64,000 nucleotides of DNA from Secundilactobacillus pentosiphilus (GTDB taxonomy: Bacteria > Bacillota > Bacilli > Lactobacillales > Lactobacillaceae). Within the stretch, counting starts at the first letter, position 1. Each line of letters starts with the position of its first letter. This document shows positions 8,063 to 16,554 of the stretch, one piece after another. The stretch is taken from positions 1-64,000 of the forward strand of contig NZ_BCMI01000004.1 of the NCBI RefSeq assembly GCF_002217985.1, in the 5' to 3' direction. The position numbers and the translations under genes are program-made. A model generated the notes under the pieces. That model worked only from the letters and a program-made list of their open reading frames with translations. It was not told where the DNA came from and searched no databases.

Positions 8063-8432
8063 ATTACGTCAGATCGATGATGACCAGCTCGTTCAGCGCT
8101 TTTTTGACCACGACTACCGGGACCGCGGCGTCATTAAGTGGCAGGGCTTTTACCTGTCGGACCATACGGCAGCCCTAAAGAAGCAGGCCAAGCAAGAAGC
8201 CAAAAAGTATCCGGCCAGGGCGCAGCAGTCACTGGAAGACATGTCCCAATCGCTGAGTGAAGCTTTTGCGAATGGGCAAACCGTCAGCATTCAGCTTAAT
8301 AACCGTGATTTGAACGGCGATTTCTTACCTGATTTGGTGGGTAAAGTGATCGGCTACGAGGATGACATGGTTTATTTGGCGGGGCACGACGGGGTTGGGT
8401 TGATGGATATGAGGAATGTAGAGCGTGGATAG
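8055..8432 (+). CDS. YolD-like protein
   Basis: This 125-residue protein has the YolD-like signature at residues 19-45 (YRDRGVIKWQGFYLSDHTAA; compare RGxIKWxxFxLPEH). YolD-like proteins are typically encoded next to UvrX-type Y-family polymerases in Bacillus and relatives, as here. The C-terminal half (VGKVIGYEDDMVYL) resembles the small beta fold of the family. ATG 8055 follows GGGAGACGG and overlaps the previous stop by 8 bp. The stop TAG lies inside a TAGAGCGTGGA direct duplication (8419-8440) that leads into a palindromic element. Confidence 0.8.
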   Translation: MSKLRQIDDDQLVQRFFDHDYRDRGVIKWQGFYLSDHTAALKKQAKQEAKKYPARAQQSLEDMSQSLSEAFANGQTVSIQLNNRDLNGDFLPDLVGKVIGYEDDMVYLAGHDGVGLMDMRNVERG

Positions 8433-8440
8433 AGCGTGGA

Positions 8441-8537
8441 ACAACACGGGTTGATTCCAGAATATAAGGCACCAAAGCGGGTTTCCTGTACTTGGGAAAC
8501 CTGCTTTGGTGCCTTATATGGCCGGAATCAGTGTTGT
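8441..8537 (+). repeat. Palindromic element, copy 1
   Basis: A 97-bp imperfect palindrome 8 nt after the yolD stop: ACAACAC, TGATTCC, AGA (loop), ATATAAGGCACCAAAGC, GGTTTCC, then the reverse arms with GGCC opposite AGA. Outer arms and the AGA/GGCC internal loop match the copies at 19637 and 48026; the inner stem does not. No T-run follows, so it is not an ordinary terminator. Confidence 0.8.
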
Positions 8538-8538
8538 G

Positions 8539-8612
8539 GAACGCGTTTGGGCAAGAGGGGAGTGATGCTTGGAGAGGCATTCAGCTCTCATTTCAAATAG
8601 CCCAAACGTGTT
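8539..8612. repeat. Second long hairpin in 8.4-8.7 kb intergenic region
   Basis: GAACGCGTTTGGGC (8539-8552) pairs with GCCCAAACGTGTTC (8599-8612), 13 of 14 positions. The enclosed 46 nt contain further short complementarity (GATGC/GCATT and GAG/CTC). Confidence 0.6.
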
Positions 8613-8614
8613 CT

Positions 8615-8709
8615 GGTAAGCAGATAGCTGCATGTAAGGCTGCCCACCACAAACCCCAAGCCCATGGCTTTATGTTGGGCAGCCTTACACTCCGCTATCT
8701 AATCGCTTA
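8615..8709. repeat. Third long hairpin, adjacent to aldo/keto reductase stop
   Basis: GTAAGC and GATAGC pair with GCTATC and GCTTAC; inside, GTAAGGCTGCCCA pairs exactly with TGGGCAGCCTTAC around a 31-nt loop. The internal loops are asymmetric. It ends 10 bp before the end of the convergent minus-strand gene and may help to terminate it, although no T-run is present. Confidence 0.6.
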
Positions 8710-8719
8710 CCTCCACACT

Positions 8720-9691
8720 CTACTCCAACGACTTACCACTCTTCATCTGCTTAAACGCTGCAAAAGCATCGTCGATCTGTTTGAATTCCTTATCGCTTAA
8801 TTCAACGTCCAGCGCTTTGGCATTGGCAGCTACTTGTTCCGGCTTCTTGGCACCAGGGATCACCACGCTGATCAGCGGGTTCTTGATATACCATGCCAAA
8901 ACCGTTTGCGCTACCGTTGCCTCGTGTGCCTCAGCGATTGGCCGAACAGCATCCACTGCGGTGAGAATCTGTCCGTAGCGCGGTTCTTGGAAATCAGCCA
9001 TCTGACTGCGGATATCTTCTTTCGGGAAGCTGATATCGTGTTGATACTTACCCGTTAACAAACCACTGGCTAACGGGAAGTAAGGCACGAAGCTAATGTT
9101 ATTTTCCTTTAAATAGGGCAGCATATCTGCGCCGCGGTCCTGGTGCAGCAGACTAAATTCATCTTCTACCACGTCAACGTAGCCGTCCGCGTTGGCTTCT
9201 TTGATCTGATCCAAACTGAAGTTGGAAACGCCGATGGCCCGAATTTTGCCTTGTTCCCGCAGCCGCTGCAGTGCGCCGACTGCTTCAGCCTTTGGTGTGT
9301 CGTGGTCGGGAAAATGGAGGTAGTAAATATCGATGTAGTCGGTGCCTAAACGTTTCAAACTATTATCGACCTGCTCCGTAATGAACTTCGGGTTGTTATT
9401 GATGACTTCTTCTCCCGATGAAAAATCGTGGGCACCCTTGGTAGCAATCACCAGCTGATGACGATCAAAGTCTTTAATAGCCTGTCCCACTAATTCTTCA
9501 GAATGACCTAGGCCGTAAACATAGGCGGTATCTAATAGCGTAATGCCATTTTCGATACCGGTTTTAACGATGTTCAAGCCGTCGTCATCGTTTAGATTAG
9601 GGAAGAGGTTATAGCCGCCAACCGCGTTAGTACCGAGACCTAATGGTGTGGCAGTTACTTCTGACTTACCAATTTTTACTGTTTGTGTCAT
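8720..9691 (-). CDS. Aldo/keto reductase
   Basis: This 323-residue NAD(P)H-dependent oxidoreductase has the (beta/alpha)8 fold. The catalytic tetrad is visible: Asp and Tyr in LLDTAYVYG, Lys in VIATKGA and His in YYLHFPD. IRAIGVSNFSLDQI and SVVIPGAKKPEQVAAN are family signatures, the latter binding the cofactor phosphate. The start at 9691 is fixed by AAGGAGGA 7 nt upstream; the preceding in-frame ATG is only 2 codons earlier and too close to that site. A TATAAT lies at 9735-9730. The substrate is unknown; it is a single-gene unit divergent from clpL. Confidence 0.9.
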   Translation of the reverse strand: MTQTVKIGKSEVTATPLGLGTNAVGGYNLFPNLNDDDGLNIVKTGIENGITLLDTAYVYGLGHSEELVGQAIKDFDRHQLVIATKGAHDFSSGEEVINNNPKFITEQVDNSLKRLGTDYIDIYYLHFPDHDTPKAEAVGALQRLREQGKIRAIGVSNFSLDQIKEANADGYVDVVEDEFSLLHQDRGADMLPYLKENNISFVPYFPLASGLLTGKYQHDISFPKEDIRSQMADFQEPRYGQILTAVDAVRPIAEAHEATVAQTVLAWYIKNPLISVVIPGAKKPEQVAANAKALDVELSDKEFKQIDDAFAAFKQMKSGKSLE

Positions 9692-9770
9692 TAACAAGTC
9701 CTCCTTGCAAACGTTTTATTTACGGCCTCATTATACCCGGTTTGGCCGCCAAAAATAAATGAAAAGAAAG

Positions 9771-9812
9771 TTAGCACTCTACTTGCACGAGTGCTAAAAA
9801 GGTGGTACTATA
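9771..9812 (+). promoter_or_regulatory. CIRCE operator and clpL promoter
   Basis: TTAGCACTC (9771-9779), nine bases, GAGTGCTAA (9789-9797) is a perfect CIRCE element, the binding site of the heat-shock repressor HrcA. The likely promoter TTGCAC (9784-9789), 17 bp, TACTAT (9807-9812) starts within it; TATAAT at 9811-9816 is an alternative -10. No CtsR heptad repeat was noticed. Confidence 0.9.
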
Positions 9813-9820
9813 TAATCGTT

Positions 9821-9940
9821 GGCGGAGATATGAGAACTATATCAGACTTGTGTTTGGTATAATCTGCGTATCCGCCTCGACTGACTAGACTAACCAACTT
9901 AATAGCAATCAGCGAGGCACCGTTGACAAGACGGTGCCTT
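9821..9940 (+). promoter_or_regulatory. Structured clpL 5' leader
   Basis: About 160 nt separate the promoter from the start codon. GGCGGA (about 9821) can pair with TCCGCC (about 9870). AGGCACCGT (9915-9923) pairs with ACGGTGCCTT (9931-9940), a compact stem followed by only three Ts. A TGG-TATAAT extended -10-like sequence lies at 9858-9863. It could be a thermosensor or attenuator, or simply a stabilising leader. Confidence 0.4.
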
Positions 9941-9983
9941 TGCGTTGCGCTTGGGCGTCAAATCACATGGGGGTGCATGAAAT

Positions 9984-12116
9984 ATGGCAAATTATTTTAA
10001 CAATGATCCATTCTTTAATAACAACATGGACGATATGTTTAACAACCTTTTTCGACAGATGGGCAACGGCGAAACCGCACGGTACGAAGTCAACGGCCAC
10101 GAATTAACACCAGATGAGTTCGCACAGTACCGGGCAACTGGTAAGTTACCAGACCGTGAACACGAAATCCCGGTGAACGATGGCGGTGACCACGCCGTTA
10201 AAAAGGGCGGTATTTTGGAGAAGTTAGGCCGCAACTTGACTCAGGAAGCCCGCGATGGCTTGCTGGATCCAGTGATTGGCCGGGATAAAGAAATTCAGGA
10301 AACAGCTGAAATTTTAAGTCGTCGGATCAAGAACAACCCAATCCTAGTCGGTGACGCCGGGGTTGGTAAAACCGCGGTCGTTGAAGGCTTAGCACAGGCG
10401 ATTGCTGACGGCAAAGTGCCCGAAGCCGTTCAAGGCAAGGAAATCTATTCCATTGACCTGTCTTCACTGGAAGCCGGCACGCAGCTGCGGGGTTCATTTG
10501 AAGACAATATCAAGAACCTGATTAAAGAAGTGAAGGCTGCCGGCAACGTCATCTTGTTCTTTGATGAAATTCACCAGATCTTAGGCATCGGTTCTACCGG
10601 TGGTGAAGAGAATGGTGGTAAAGGATTGGCTGACATCATTAAACCGGCACTTTCTCGTGGTGATATCACCGTTATTGGTGCTACGACGCAGGATGAATAC
10701 CGGAACACCATTTTAAAGGACACGGCGCTGGCTCGTCGGTTCAACGATGTGACCATCAACGAACCGTCACCAGAAACGACTCTGGCAATTCTCAAAGGGG
10801 TCAAAGGCCTTTACGAGAAGCACCATCACGTCAGTCTGCCTGAAAATGTTTTAAAGGCTGCGGTGGATTACTCCGTTCAGTACATGCCGCAACGGATGCT
10901 GCCAGATAAGGCCATCGATTTGATCGATATGACCGCGGCGCACTTAGCTGCTGGCAACGCTGGTTCGGATAAGGCCAGTCTGCAAGAACAGCTGAAGACG
11001 GCGCAAAAGACCAAGGATGAAGCGGCAAAAGCTGAAGATTACGAAAAGGCCGCTAAAGCTAAGGAACGCGTTGAAAAACTGGAAAAGCAGATCAAGGATG
11101 CTGATGACACGAGTGAAAATAACGTCGTGGCTACACCGAATGACGTGGCTGAATCCGTTCAGCGGTTAACTGGGATTCCCGTTGCTAAGATGGGGACCAA
11201 CGATATCGAACGGTTGAAGGGAATCGCTAGCCGGCTGAAGTCCAAGGTCATTGGCCAAGATGAAGCCGTTGACATGGTGGCGCGTGCCATTCGTCGTAAC
11301 CGTGCCGGCTTTGACGAAGGCAACCGGCCGATCGGCAGCTTCCTGTTCGTCGGCCCTACCGGTGTTGGTAAGACGGAACTGGCTAAGCAGTTAGCCCTCG
11401 ACATGTTTGGCAACAAGGACGCCATTATCCGGTTGGACATGAGTGAATACAGCGACCGGACCGCGGTTTCTAAGTTAATTGGGACCAGTGCCGGCTACGT
11501 TGGCTACGAAGACAACGGCAACACGCTGACGGAACAAGTTCGTCGTAACCCGTATTCAATCGTTTTGCTGGATGAAATCGAAAAGGCTGATCCGCAAGTT
11601 TTGACCCTGTTGCTGCAAGTCATGGATGACGGTCGTTTGACGGATGGTCAGGGTAACGTGGTCAACTTTAAGAACACGATCATCATTGCCACTTCTAACG
11701 CCGGCTTTGGTAATGAAGCGCTGACTGGCGACAAGGAAAAGGACATCAGTTTGTCTGAACGCCTGGCACCATACTTCAAGCCAGAATTTTTGAACCGGTT
11801 CAACGGGATCGTTCAGTTCAGTCATTTGACTAAGGATGACTTGAGTGAAATCGTTGATCTGATGCTGGACGATGTTAACAGAACGTTAGCTAAGAAGAAC
11901 ATCACTTTGACGGTATCAGACGATGCCAAGAACTGGCTGATGACGGAAGGCTACGATGAAGCCATGGGCGCACGTCCGCTTCGTCGGGTCATTGAACAGC
12001 AAATTAGAGACAAGGTCACGGACTTCTACCTGGATCACTTGGATGCTAAGCACTTACAAGCTGATTTGGTAGACGGCACGATTAAAATTAGTGAAAAGGC
12101 AGCGGTCACAGCATAA
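9984..12116 (+). CDS. clpL: ATP-dependent chaperone ClpL
   Basis: This 710-residue HSP100 AAA+ disaggregase protects against heat and other stress. The short Asn/Phe-rich N-terminus ([12 protein letters not shown]) replaces the usual Clp N-domain and the zinc finger of ClpE, which points to ClpL. The first AAA module has Walker A GDAGVGKT and Walker [11 protein letters not shown] short coiled coil with a UVR-like segment follows ([20 protein letters not shown]). The second AAA module has GPTGVGKT and [11 protein letters not shown]. The start ATG 9984 follows GGGGGTG. It is transcribed alone from an HrcA-controlled promoter, with a strong terminator behind. Confidence 0.93.
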   Translation: MANYFNNDPFFNNNMDDMFNNLFRQMGNGETARYEVNGHELTPDEFAQYRATGKLPDREHEIPVNDGGDHAVKKGGILEKLGRNLTQEARDGLLDPVIGRDKEIQETAEILSRRIKNNPILVGDAGVGKTAVVEGLAQAIADGKVPEAVQGKEIYSIDLSSLEAGTQLRGSFEDNIKNLIKEVKAAGNVILFFDEIHQILGIGSTGGEENGGKGLADIIKPALSRGDITVIGATTQDEYRNTILKDTALARRFNDVTINEPSPETTLAILKGVKGLYEKHHHVSLPENVLKAAVDYSVQYMPQRMLPDKAIDLIDMTAAHLAAGNAGSDKASLQEQLKTAQKTKDEAAKAEDYEKAAKAKERVEKLEKQIKDADDTSENNVVATPNDVAESVQRLTGIPVAKMGTNDIERLKGIASRLKSKVIGQDEAVDMVARAIRRNRAGFDEGNRPIGSFLFVGPTGVGKTELAKQLALDMFGNKDAIIRLDMSEYSDRTAVSKLIGTSAGYVGYEDNGNTLTEQVRRNPYSIVLLDEIEKADPQVLTLLLQVMDDGRLTDGQGNVVNFKNTIIIATSNAGFGNEALTGDKEKDISLSERLAPYFKPEFLNRFNGIVQFSHLTKDDLSEIVDLMLDDVNRTLAKKNITLTVSDDAKNWLMTEGYDEAMGARPLRRVIEQQIRDKVTDFYLDHLDAKHLQADLVDGTIKISEKAAVTA

Positions 12117-12140
12117 TTTCTGACTGCTGATGAGACGCGA

Positions 12141-12187
12141 AGGGTGCTCACTTATCAGGTGAAACTGGTAAGTGAGCGCCCTTTTTT
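12141..12187 (+). terminator. Terminator of clpL
   Basis: GGGTGCTCACTTA pairs with TAAGTGAGCGCCC around a short loop, followed by six Ts. Confidence 0.9.
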
Positions 12188-12225
12188 GTTTAAAAATTGA
12201 TTGGATGTACAGCTTTTCGATCCAG

Positions 12226-13371
12226 CTAAGCCTTTTGGCGGGCATAGTACAGCGTTAAAAATAAATAAATGACCGTGAGTCCTAACAGGACTTGGAACAT
12301 GGCGGCATAACTGGTGAAATCGATAATTTTTCCCAAAAGAAAAGCACCGCTTCCCATACCGAAGTCGTAGCAGTTTAAAAACAGGCCGGTGGCGGATTCC
12401 CGCTGGGTGTTGCCGGCTTTTTTTAATACCCACGATTGAACCGTTGGGAAAATGGCACCGTCTGCCGCGCCGAAAAATAAGCCGGCCAGGATCAATTGCC
12501 ACTGACTGTGCAGCACGCACATGAGTACCAGGCTGATGATCAAACAGATTACGCTGGGGACTAAGACGAAAAACGGGCCGCGCTGGTCGAACAGATTGCC
12601 CACCACTGGGCGCAACGCCACACCCACGACCGCTGAGGTAAAGAAGAACCAAGCGGTACCGTGGACCTGACGGATCTCAGCGAAGAGGGCGATGTATGAC
12701 AGTACCCCGCTCATGATTAAGCCCAAGCAGAAAATCAGTAGGGCCTGCGGGAGAAATCTCTGCCATAAACCGGTCACTTGGGGCTGTTTTTTAACGGCTG
12801 CTGGCTGGGGCTTAGGCGTGATAAAGATCAGGAGGCTAAACGCCACTGCCAGAATAAGGATGCAGGTGATAAAAAAGGCGTTAAAGGAGATCTTTTGAGC
12901 GATAGGCAACGCAATCAAGGGTGCCAGTGAAGCTGTCAGCATACTGCTGACCCCAAAATAACCCATCCCTTCACCAAGCCGGTCGAAGGGTAATTCGTCG
13001 GCTGCCGCGGTAGCGAAGTAGGTGGTCCCCAGACCGTGGCCAATGCCGTTGAGGAGCCGGAACAAAATCAGGACGGCAAAGGCCGTGAACAAGGGGTAGC
13101 AAACCGATGCAATTAAGTAGAGCAGGACCGCCGCGATCAGCAGCGTCTTCTTTTGAAAGTATTGCAGCAGCCGGCCGGAAAAGAGCCGAACCACCATTGC
13201 CGCGAACATGATGGTCCCCACGAACAGGCCGATCTGAGAGGCACTCATGCCCAGAGACTTCCCGTAAAGCGGCAAAACCGGGACCTGCATGTTGTAGACC
13301 ATAAACAGCAGGGCGTTGCCGCCGAATAACAGGATAAAGTTTTTGGTCCAAAAAGTACGTGATGACGCCAT
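12226..13371 (-). CDS. MFS transporter
   Basis: This encodes 381 residues forming about 12 hydrophobic membrane segments, with the MFS loop motif between segments 2 and 3 (VVRLFSGRLLQYFQKK) and a related one at the start of the second half (ALRPVVGNLFDQRG). The size and N-terminus (LLFGGNALLFMVYNMQVPVLP) suit a DHA1-type drug or metabolite exporter; the substrate is unknown. The start at 13371 is supported by AGAAGG 6 nt upstream; an earlier in-frame ATG lies before the site. It is a single-gene unit on the minus strand. Confidence 0.85.
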   Translation of the reverse strand: MASSRTFWTKNFILLFGGNALLFMVYNMQVPVLPLYGKSLGMSASQIGLFVGTIMFAAMVVRLFSGRLLQYFQKKTLLIAAVLLYLIASVCYPLFTAFAVLILFRLLNGIGHGLGTTYFATAAADELPFDRLGEGMGYFGVSSMLTASLAPLIALPIAQKISFNAFFITCILILAVAFSLLIFITPKPQPAAVKKQPQVTGLWQRFLPQALLIFCLGLIMSGVLSYIALFAEIRQVHGTAWFFFTSAVVGVALRPVVGNLFDQRGPFFVLVPSVICLIISLVLMCVLHSQWQLILAGLFFGAADGAIFPTVQSWVLKKAGNTQRESATGLFLNCYDFGMGSGAFLLGKIIDFTSYAAMFQVLLGLTVIYLFLTLYYARQKA

Positions 13372-13536
13372 GAGTAACCTTCTTTCCAAGCAAAAAACCA
13401 GCCAAAATTATTGCTAATCTTGTCTGGCTGATGCCGTCCGATTTTCATCTTGTCTCGTCTGATCGACGCTCCGATTTAGTAATTTAAAGGTAACGAAATC
13501 CGTCATTTTTGTCAAGCCATTAAGCGGGCTAATCGC

Positions 13537-13587
13537 TTGCGTATCAGGCGGTTAACCGGTATGCTGTGTTCAATGAAAACGCTTATT
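13537..13587 (+). promoter_or_regulatory. Promoter and cre-like site upstream of the NADH oxidase-like gene
   Basis: TTGCGT (13537-13542), 17 bp, TATGCT (13560-13565) is the likely promoter. TGAAAACGCTTATT (13574-13587) matches the CcpA catabolite-responsive element TGWAANCGNTNWCW with one mismatch and sits over the transcription start, a repressing position. Confidence 0.45.
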
Positions 13588-13605
13588 TAGAATGGAGGCA
13601 TTCCC

Positions 13606-15219
13606 ATGAAAGTCATCGTCATCGGCGGTATTGCCGGCGGACCGTCATTTGCTACCCGGTTCCGGCGGTTAAATGAACAAAACGAGATCATTATTTTGGA
13701 ACGCGGCGAGCAGATCTCCGTGGCCAGCTGCGCGCTGCCCTATTATCTGGGCGGCGTAATTTCTGATCGAAATTCACTGATTGAACGGACACCGGCAGTC
13801 TTGAAACAGAAGAATAATATTGACGTGCGGGTCCGCCACGAAGTTACGGCCATTGACCCGCAGCACCACGTGTTAAGTGTCAAAAATTTGGCAAGCGGTG
13901 AGCAGTACAGCGAAACATACGACAAGTTAGTGTTAGCGACTGGCGCCCGGCCAGTTCTGCCGCCAATTAAAGGGATTGAAACAGCAGACAACGTGTTTAC
14001 CCTCCGCAGTTTGACGGATGGCGATCGCATCAAGGACTACCTGCAAACGGCGTCACCGCAGCGGGTCACGATTCTGGGAGCCGGCGCGGCGGGCGTTGAA
14101 CTGGCAGAAAACTTGCGGCATTTAGGACTGACGGTGACCCTGGTAGATCAAGCAGAGCAAGTTATGCAGCCGTATGATGCCGAAATGACGGGCTTTTTAG
14201 AAGATGAACTGGTTAAAAACGGCGTTGAGGTAAAGCTGGGTGAGACGGTTGACGCGGTCACGGATAACGGCCACCAGCTGCACTTATCCGACGGCAGTTC
14301 GTTTGCGACGGACATGCTGCTGGTCGTCACCGGTGTCAGACCCAATAATGAAGTCGCCCAAAATGCCGGGATTCAGCTTTCCGCGGATGGTCACATTGTG
14401 GTGGATGATCAGTTAGCAACGTCAGTGTCGGATATTTACGCCATTGGTGACGTGATCGAGACGACTAGCCTGATTACCGGGCTGCCGATTCCCAGCGTGC
14501 TTTCCAGCGCGGCTAACCGGCAGGGCCATTTGCTGGCGGACATTTTAAACGGCGGGTCGCTGCACTATCCCGGCTTTGTCGGGGTCAGTGTCGCTAAGAT
14601 CTTCAAACTGACGGCCAGCATGGTGGGCTATTCAGAACAAACCTTAAAAGCAGCCGGCATCACGAATTATGACAGTTTGTTTATTACCCCGTTCGACCAC
14701 GCGTATTTCTACCCGAATGCCAAACGGTTAAACATTAAACTGCTGTATGAGCCGGATACCGGCAAGATCCTGGGCGGCCAGTTCGTCGGCGAAAACGGGG
14801 CGGATAAACGGGCTGGCGAACTGTCGGCAGCCATTGCCGGCGGTCTTACAGTTGATGAGCTGCCTAACATCGAGCTGCCGTACTCACCGCCTTATTCAGC
14901 GCCGCGCGACCCGTTAAACATGGCTGGATACGTGGGGATCAATCAGCGTGAACAGGCTAATCAAACGGTAAGCTACGAGCAACTGTCAGCAACCGAACGT
15001 ACTGATGGTATCTTCCTGGATATTCACGAAGCGGGAAAAGCTGCCAGCAGTAAAATTGATTCTGATTTGGCCATTCCGTTGACGGAACTGCGGGACCGGT
15101 TAAGCGAAATTCCAACCGGGCACACTGTCTATATCCTTTACCGCAAGGGATTGGGACCGTATAACGCCACCAGGATATTGGCGGGGAACGGTTTCGACGT
15201 TAAAATTGTGACGGAGTAG
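13606..15219 (+). CDS. FAD-dependent CoA-disulfide reductase / NADH oxidase-like protein with degenerate rhodanese domain
   Basis: This 537-residue flavoprotein has an FAD-binding GGIAGG at residues 7-12, the active-site cysteine Cys42 in SVASCALPYY, an NAD-binding LGAGAAGVELAENL and the second FAD motif IYAIGDVIE. It should reduce low-molecular-weight disulfides such as CoA disulfide, or oxidise NADH with oxygen, helping redox balance. From residue about 460 a rhodanese-like domain follows (DGIFLDIHEAGKAA, then VYILYRKGLGPYNATRIL). In CoA-disulfide reductase fusions the loop before GxRS/Y carries a catalytic Cys; here it reads YRKGLGPY, so sulfurtransferase activity is probably lost. ATG 13606 has GGAGG upstream; it is monocistronic. 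Confidence 0.85.
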   Translation: MKVIVIGGIAGGPSFATRFRRLNEQNEIIILERGEQISVASCALPYYLGGVISDRNSLIERTPAVLKQKNNIDVRVRHEVTAIDPQHHVLSVKNLASGEQYSETYDKLVLATGARPVLPPIKGIETADNVFTLRSLTDGDRIKDYLQTASPQRVTILGAGAAGVELAENLRHLGLTVTLVDQAEQVMQPYDAEMTGFLEDELVKNGVEVKLGETVDAVTDNGHQLHLSDGSSFATDMLLVVTGVRPNNEVAQNAGIQLSADGHIVVDDQLATSVSDIYAIGDVIETTSLITGLPIPSVLSSAANRQGHLLADILNGGSLHYPGFVGVSVAKIFKLTASMVGYSEQTLKAAGITNYDSLFITPFDHAYFYPNAKRLNIKLLYEPDTGKILGGQFVGENGADKRAGELSAAIAGGLTVDELPNIELPYSPPYSAPRDPLNMAGYVGINQREQANQTVSYEQLSATERTDGIFLDIHEAGKAASSKIDSDLAIPLTELRDRLSEIPTGHTVYILYRKGLGPYNATRILAGNGFDVKIVTE

Positions 15220-15222
15220 ATT

Positions 15223-15264
15223 AAAGGGCATCAAGCTAGGTGAGTTTAGCTTGGTGCCCTTTTT
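15223..15264 (+). terminator. Terminator of the NADH oxidase-like gene
   Basis: AGGGCATCAAGCTA pairs with TAGCTTGGTGCCCT, followed by TTTT; the A-rich left side makes it usable for the convergent gene too. Confidence 0.85.
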
Positions 15265-15269
15265 GTGAG

Positions 15270-16382
15270 TTATAGATTATCCAGAAACTGGCGGATGCCC
15301 TGCAGCCACTGAGCGACCCAGTCGGAATGCAACGACAGGATGACTAAGAACAGTGAGAACAGCAACATCAGGATCACCATGATCAAATGCAGTTTCCGCT
15401 GGTGCATGACGATGGCGATATATTCGCGCATGACCGCGTTGGGCAGGAAGAAGCCCGCCGTTTTAGAACCGATCCCCGTGGCTTTCAGCCCTGCCGACTG
15501 CGCGACGATGGCGGCTCTGAACGTATGGTAGTTATTGGTAACGAAAATGGTTTTTGGCATTGCCACCGGTGATTCATCAATGATCTGCTTAGAAAACTGC
15601 ATGTTTTCGTAGGTGGTCCTGGAGGCCGTTTCGGCGAGGGCATCGTTAGCACCGATCCCGTGAGCGATCGCGTATCGACGCATGGCTTCACCTTCTGGAA
15701 GTGTCTCGTCGCCGCCCTGGCCGCCCGAAAAGATCATTTTAGGGGCGTGACCGGTTTTTTGTAATTGACGCTGGTAGAAACGGATGCCCTTGTTGATCCG
15801 TTGGGCGAGCAGCGGGGTGACTTGGTCGCCGTTCATTAAGCCGGCGCCCAGGACAATGATGAAATCCTTATTGTGACGCGGCCAGTAGATTTGGTAGAGT
15901 ATCAAAACGGTGATGTAGTTATAGAACCAGAAGACAACGTACAGAATGCAGAAAACGGGGAAAACGGTGAATAATTCAGCCCAAAATACGGGTAAATGCG
16001 AGCGAATCAGATGGATGATGAACGGCAATAAAATGATGAAGATACCCAAATAAAGGGTGAGTGAATTGGCCAGCGAATGACTTTCCCGGCGCCAGACGAT
16101 GGCCGCGTTCCAGAGCAGTAAGATTGCCTGCAGGGAAAAGGCCAGGCCAATACAGAACAGAATGAAGAGAAATAAGAGTCCTACCGGGTAAATGATGGCG
16201 TTGTTATCCGTCCCCAGAATGGTCAGCGCCAGTGACAGCCAAAAACTGTAAAAAAAGAGGTTGAACCAAATGCCATTTCGTAACCAGGTGCGGTTGTATG
16301 TATAGTTAACGCCGAAAATCGCCAAGAAAATCATGGTAACCAGCCAGCCCAGTTTAACGTAGAATAAATAATTGCCTTGCAC
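15270..16382 (-). CDS. YdcF/SanA-family membrane protein (DUF218)
   Basis: This encodes 370 residues. The N-terminal half has about six hydrophobic membrane segments. Residues about 168-320 are a DUF218 domain (IIVLGAGLMNGDQVTPLLAQRI, then SGGQGGDETLPEGEAM, then SRTTYENMQFSKQI, then FVTNNYHTFRA), and one membrane segment closes the protein. Related proteins (SanA, YdcF) are linked to envelope barrier function; the biochemical role is unproven. It begins at a GTG (16382) with a GGGGG site 7 nt upstream and no ATG nearby. Confidence 0.8.
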   Translation of the reverse strand: MQGNYLFYVKLGWLVTMIFLAIFGVNYTYNRTWLRNGIWFNLFFYSFWLSLALTILGTDNNAIIYPVGLLFLFILFCIGLAFSLQAILLLWNAAIVWRRESHSLANSLTLYLGIFIILLPFIIHLIRSHLPVFWAELFTVFPVFCILYVVFWFYNYITVLILYQIYWPRHNKDFIIVLGAGLMNGDQVTPLLAQRINKGIRFYQRQLQKTGHAPKMIFSGGQGGDETLPEGEAMRRYAIAHGIGANDALAETASRTTYENMQFSKQIIDESPVAMPKTIFVTNNYHTFRAAIVAQSAGLKATGIGSKTAGFFLPNAVMREYIAIVMHQRKLHLIMVILMLLFSLFLVILSLHSDWVAQWLQGIRQFLDNL

Positions 16383-16554
16383 TAAAAATGCCCCCTTAAT
16401 CGTCCCATTAATTATACGCTACATTTTAATAATGCACCGTTAATAACCCGCTCATTTGGCTTTACGAGACGGGAATAGACTGGATTATGGTGTTATTTGC
16501 GTTATCATAGTTAAGTCATCATTTTTAATTCGACATAGAGAGAGGATCCTTACT

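Noticed and set aside
8492-8800. 102-codon plus-strand frame in the hairpin region
   Set aside because: It covers two of the palindromes and the end of the convergent reductase gene, and has no ribosome site.
9858-9863. Second clpL promoter (TATAAT)
   Set aside because: There is no -35 at a proper distance; only an extended -10-like sequence, so it is not called as a feature of its own.
12155-12652. 165-codon minus-strand frame opposite/within the MFS gene
   Set aside because: It is the alternative frame of the same strand as the MFS transporter and reads through the clpL terminator; its composition is Pro/Arg-rich noise.
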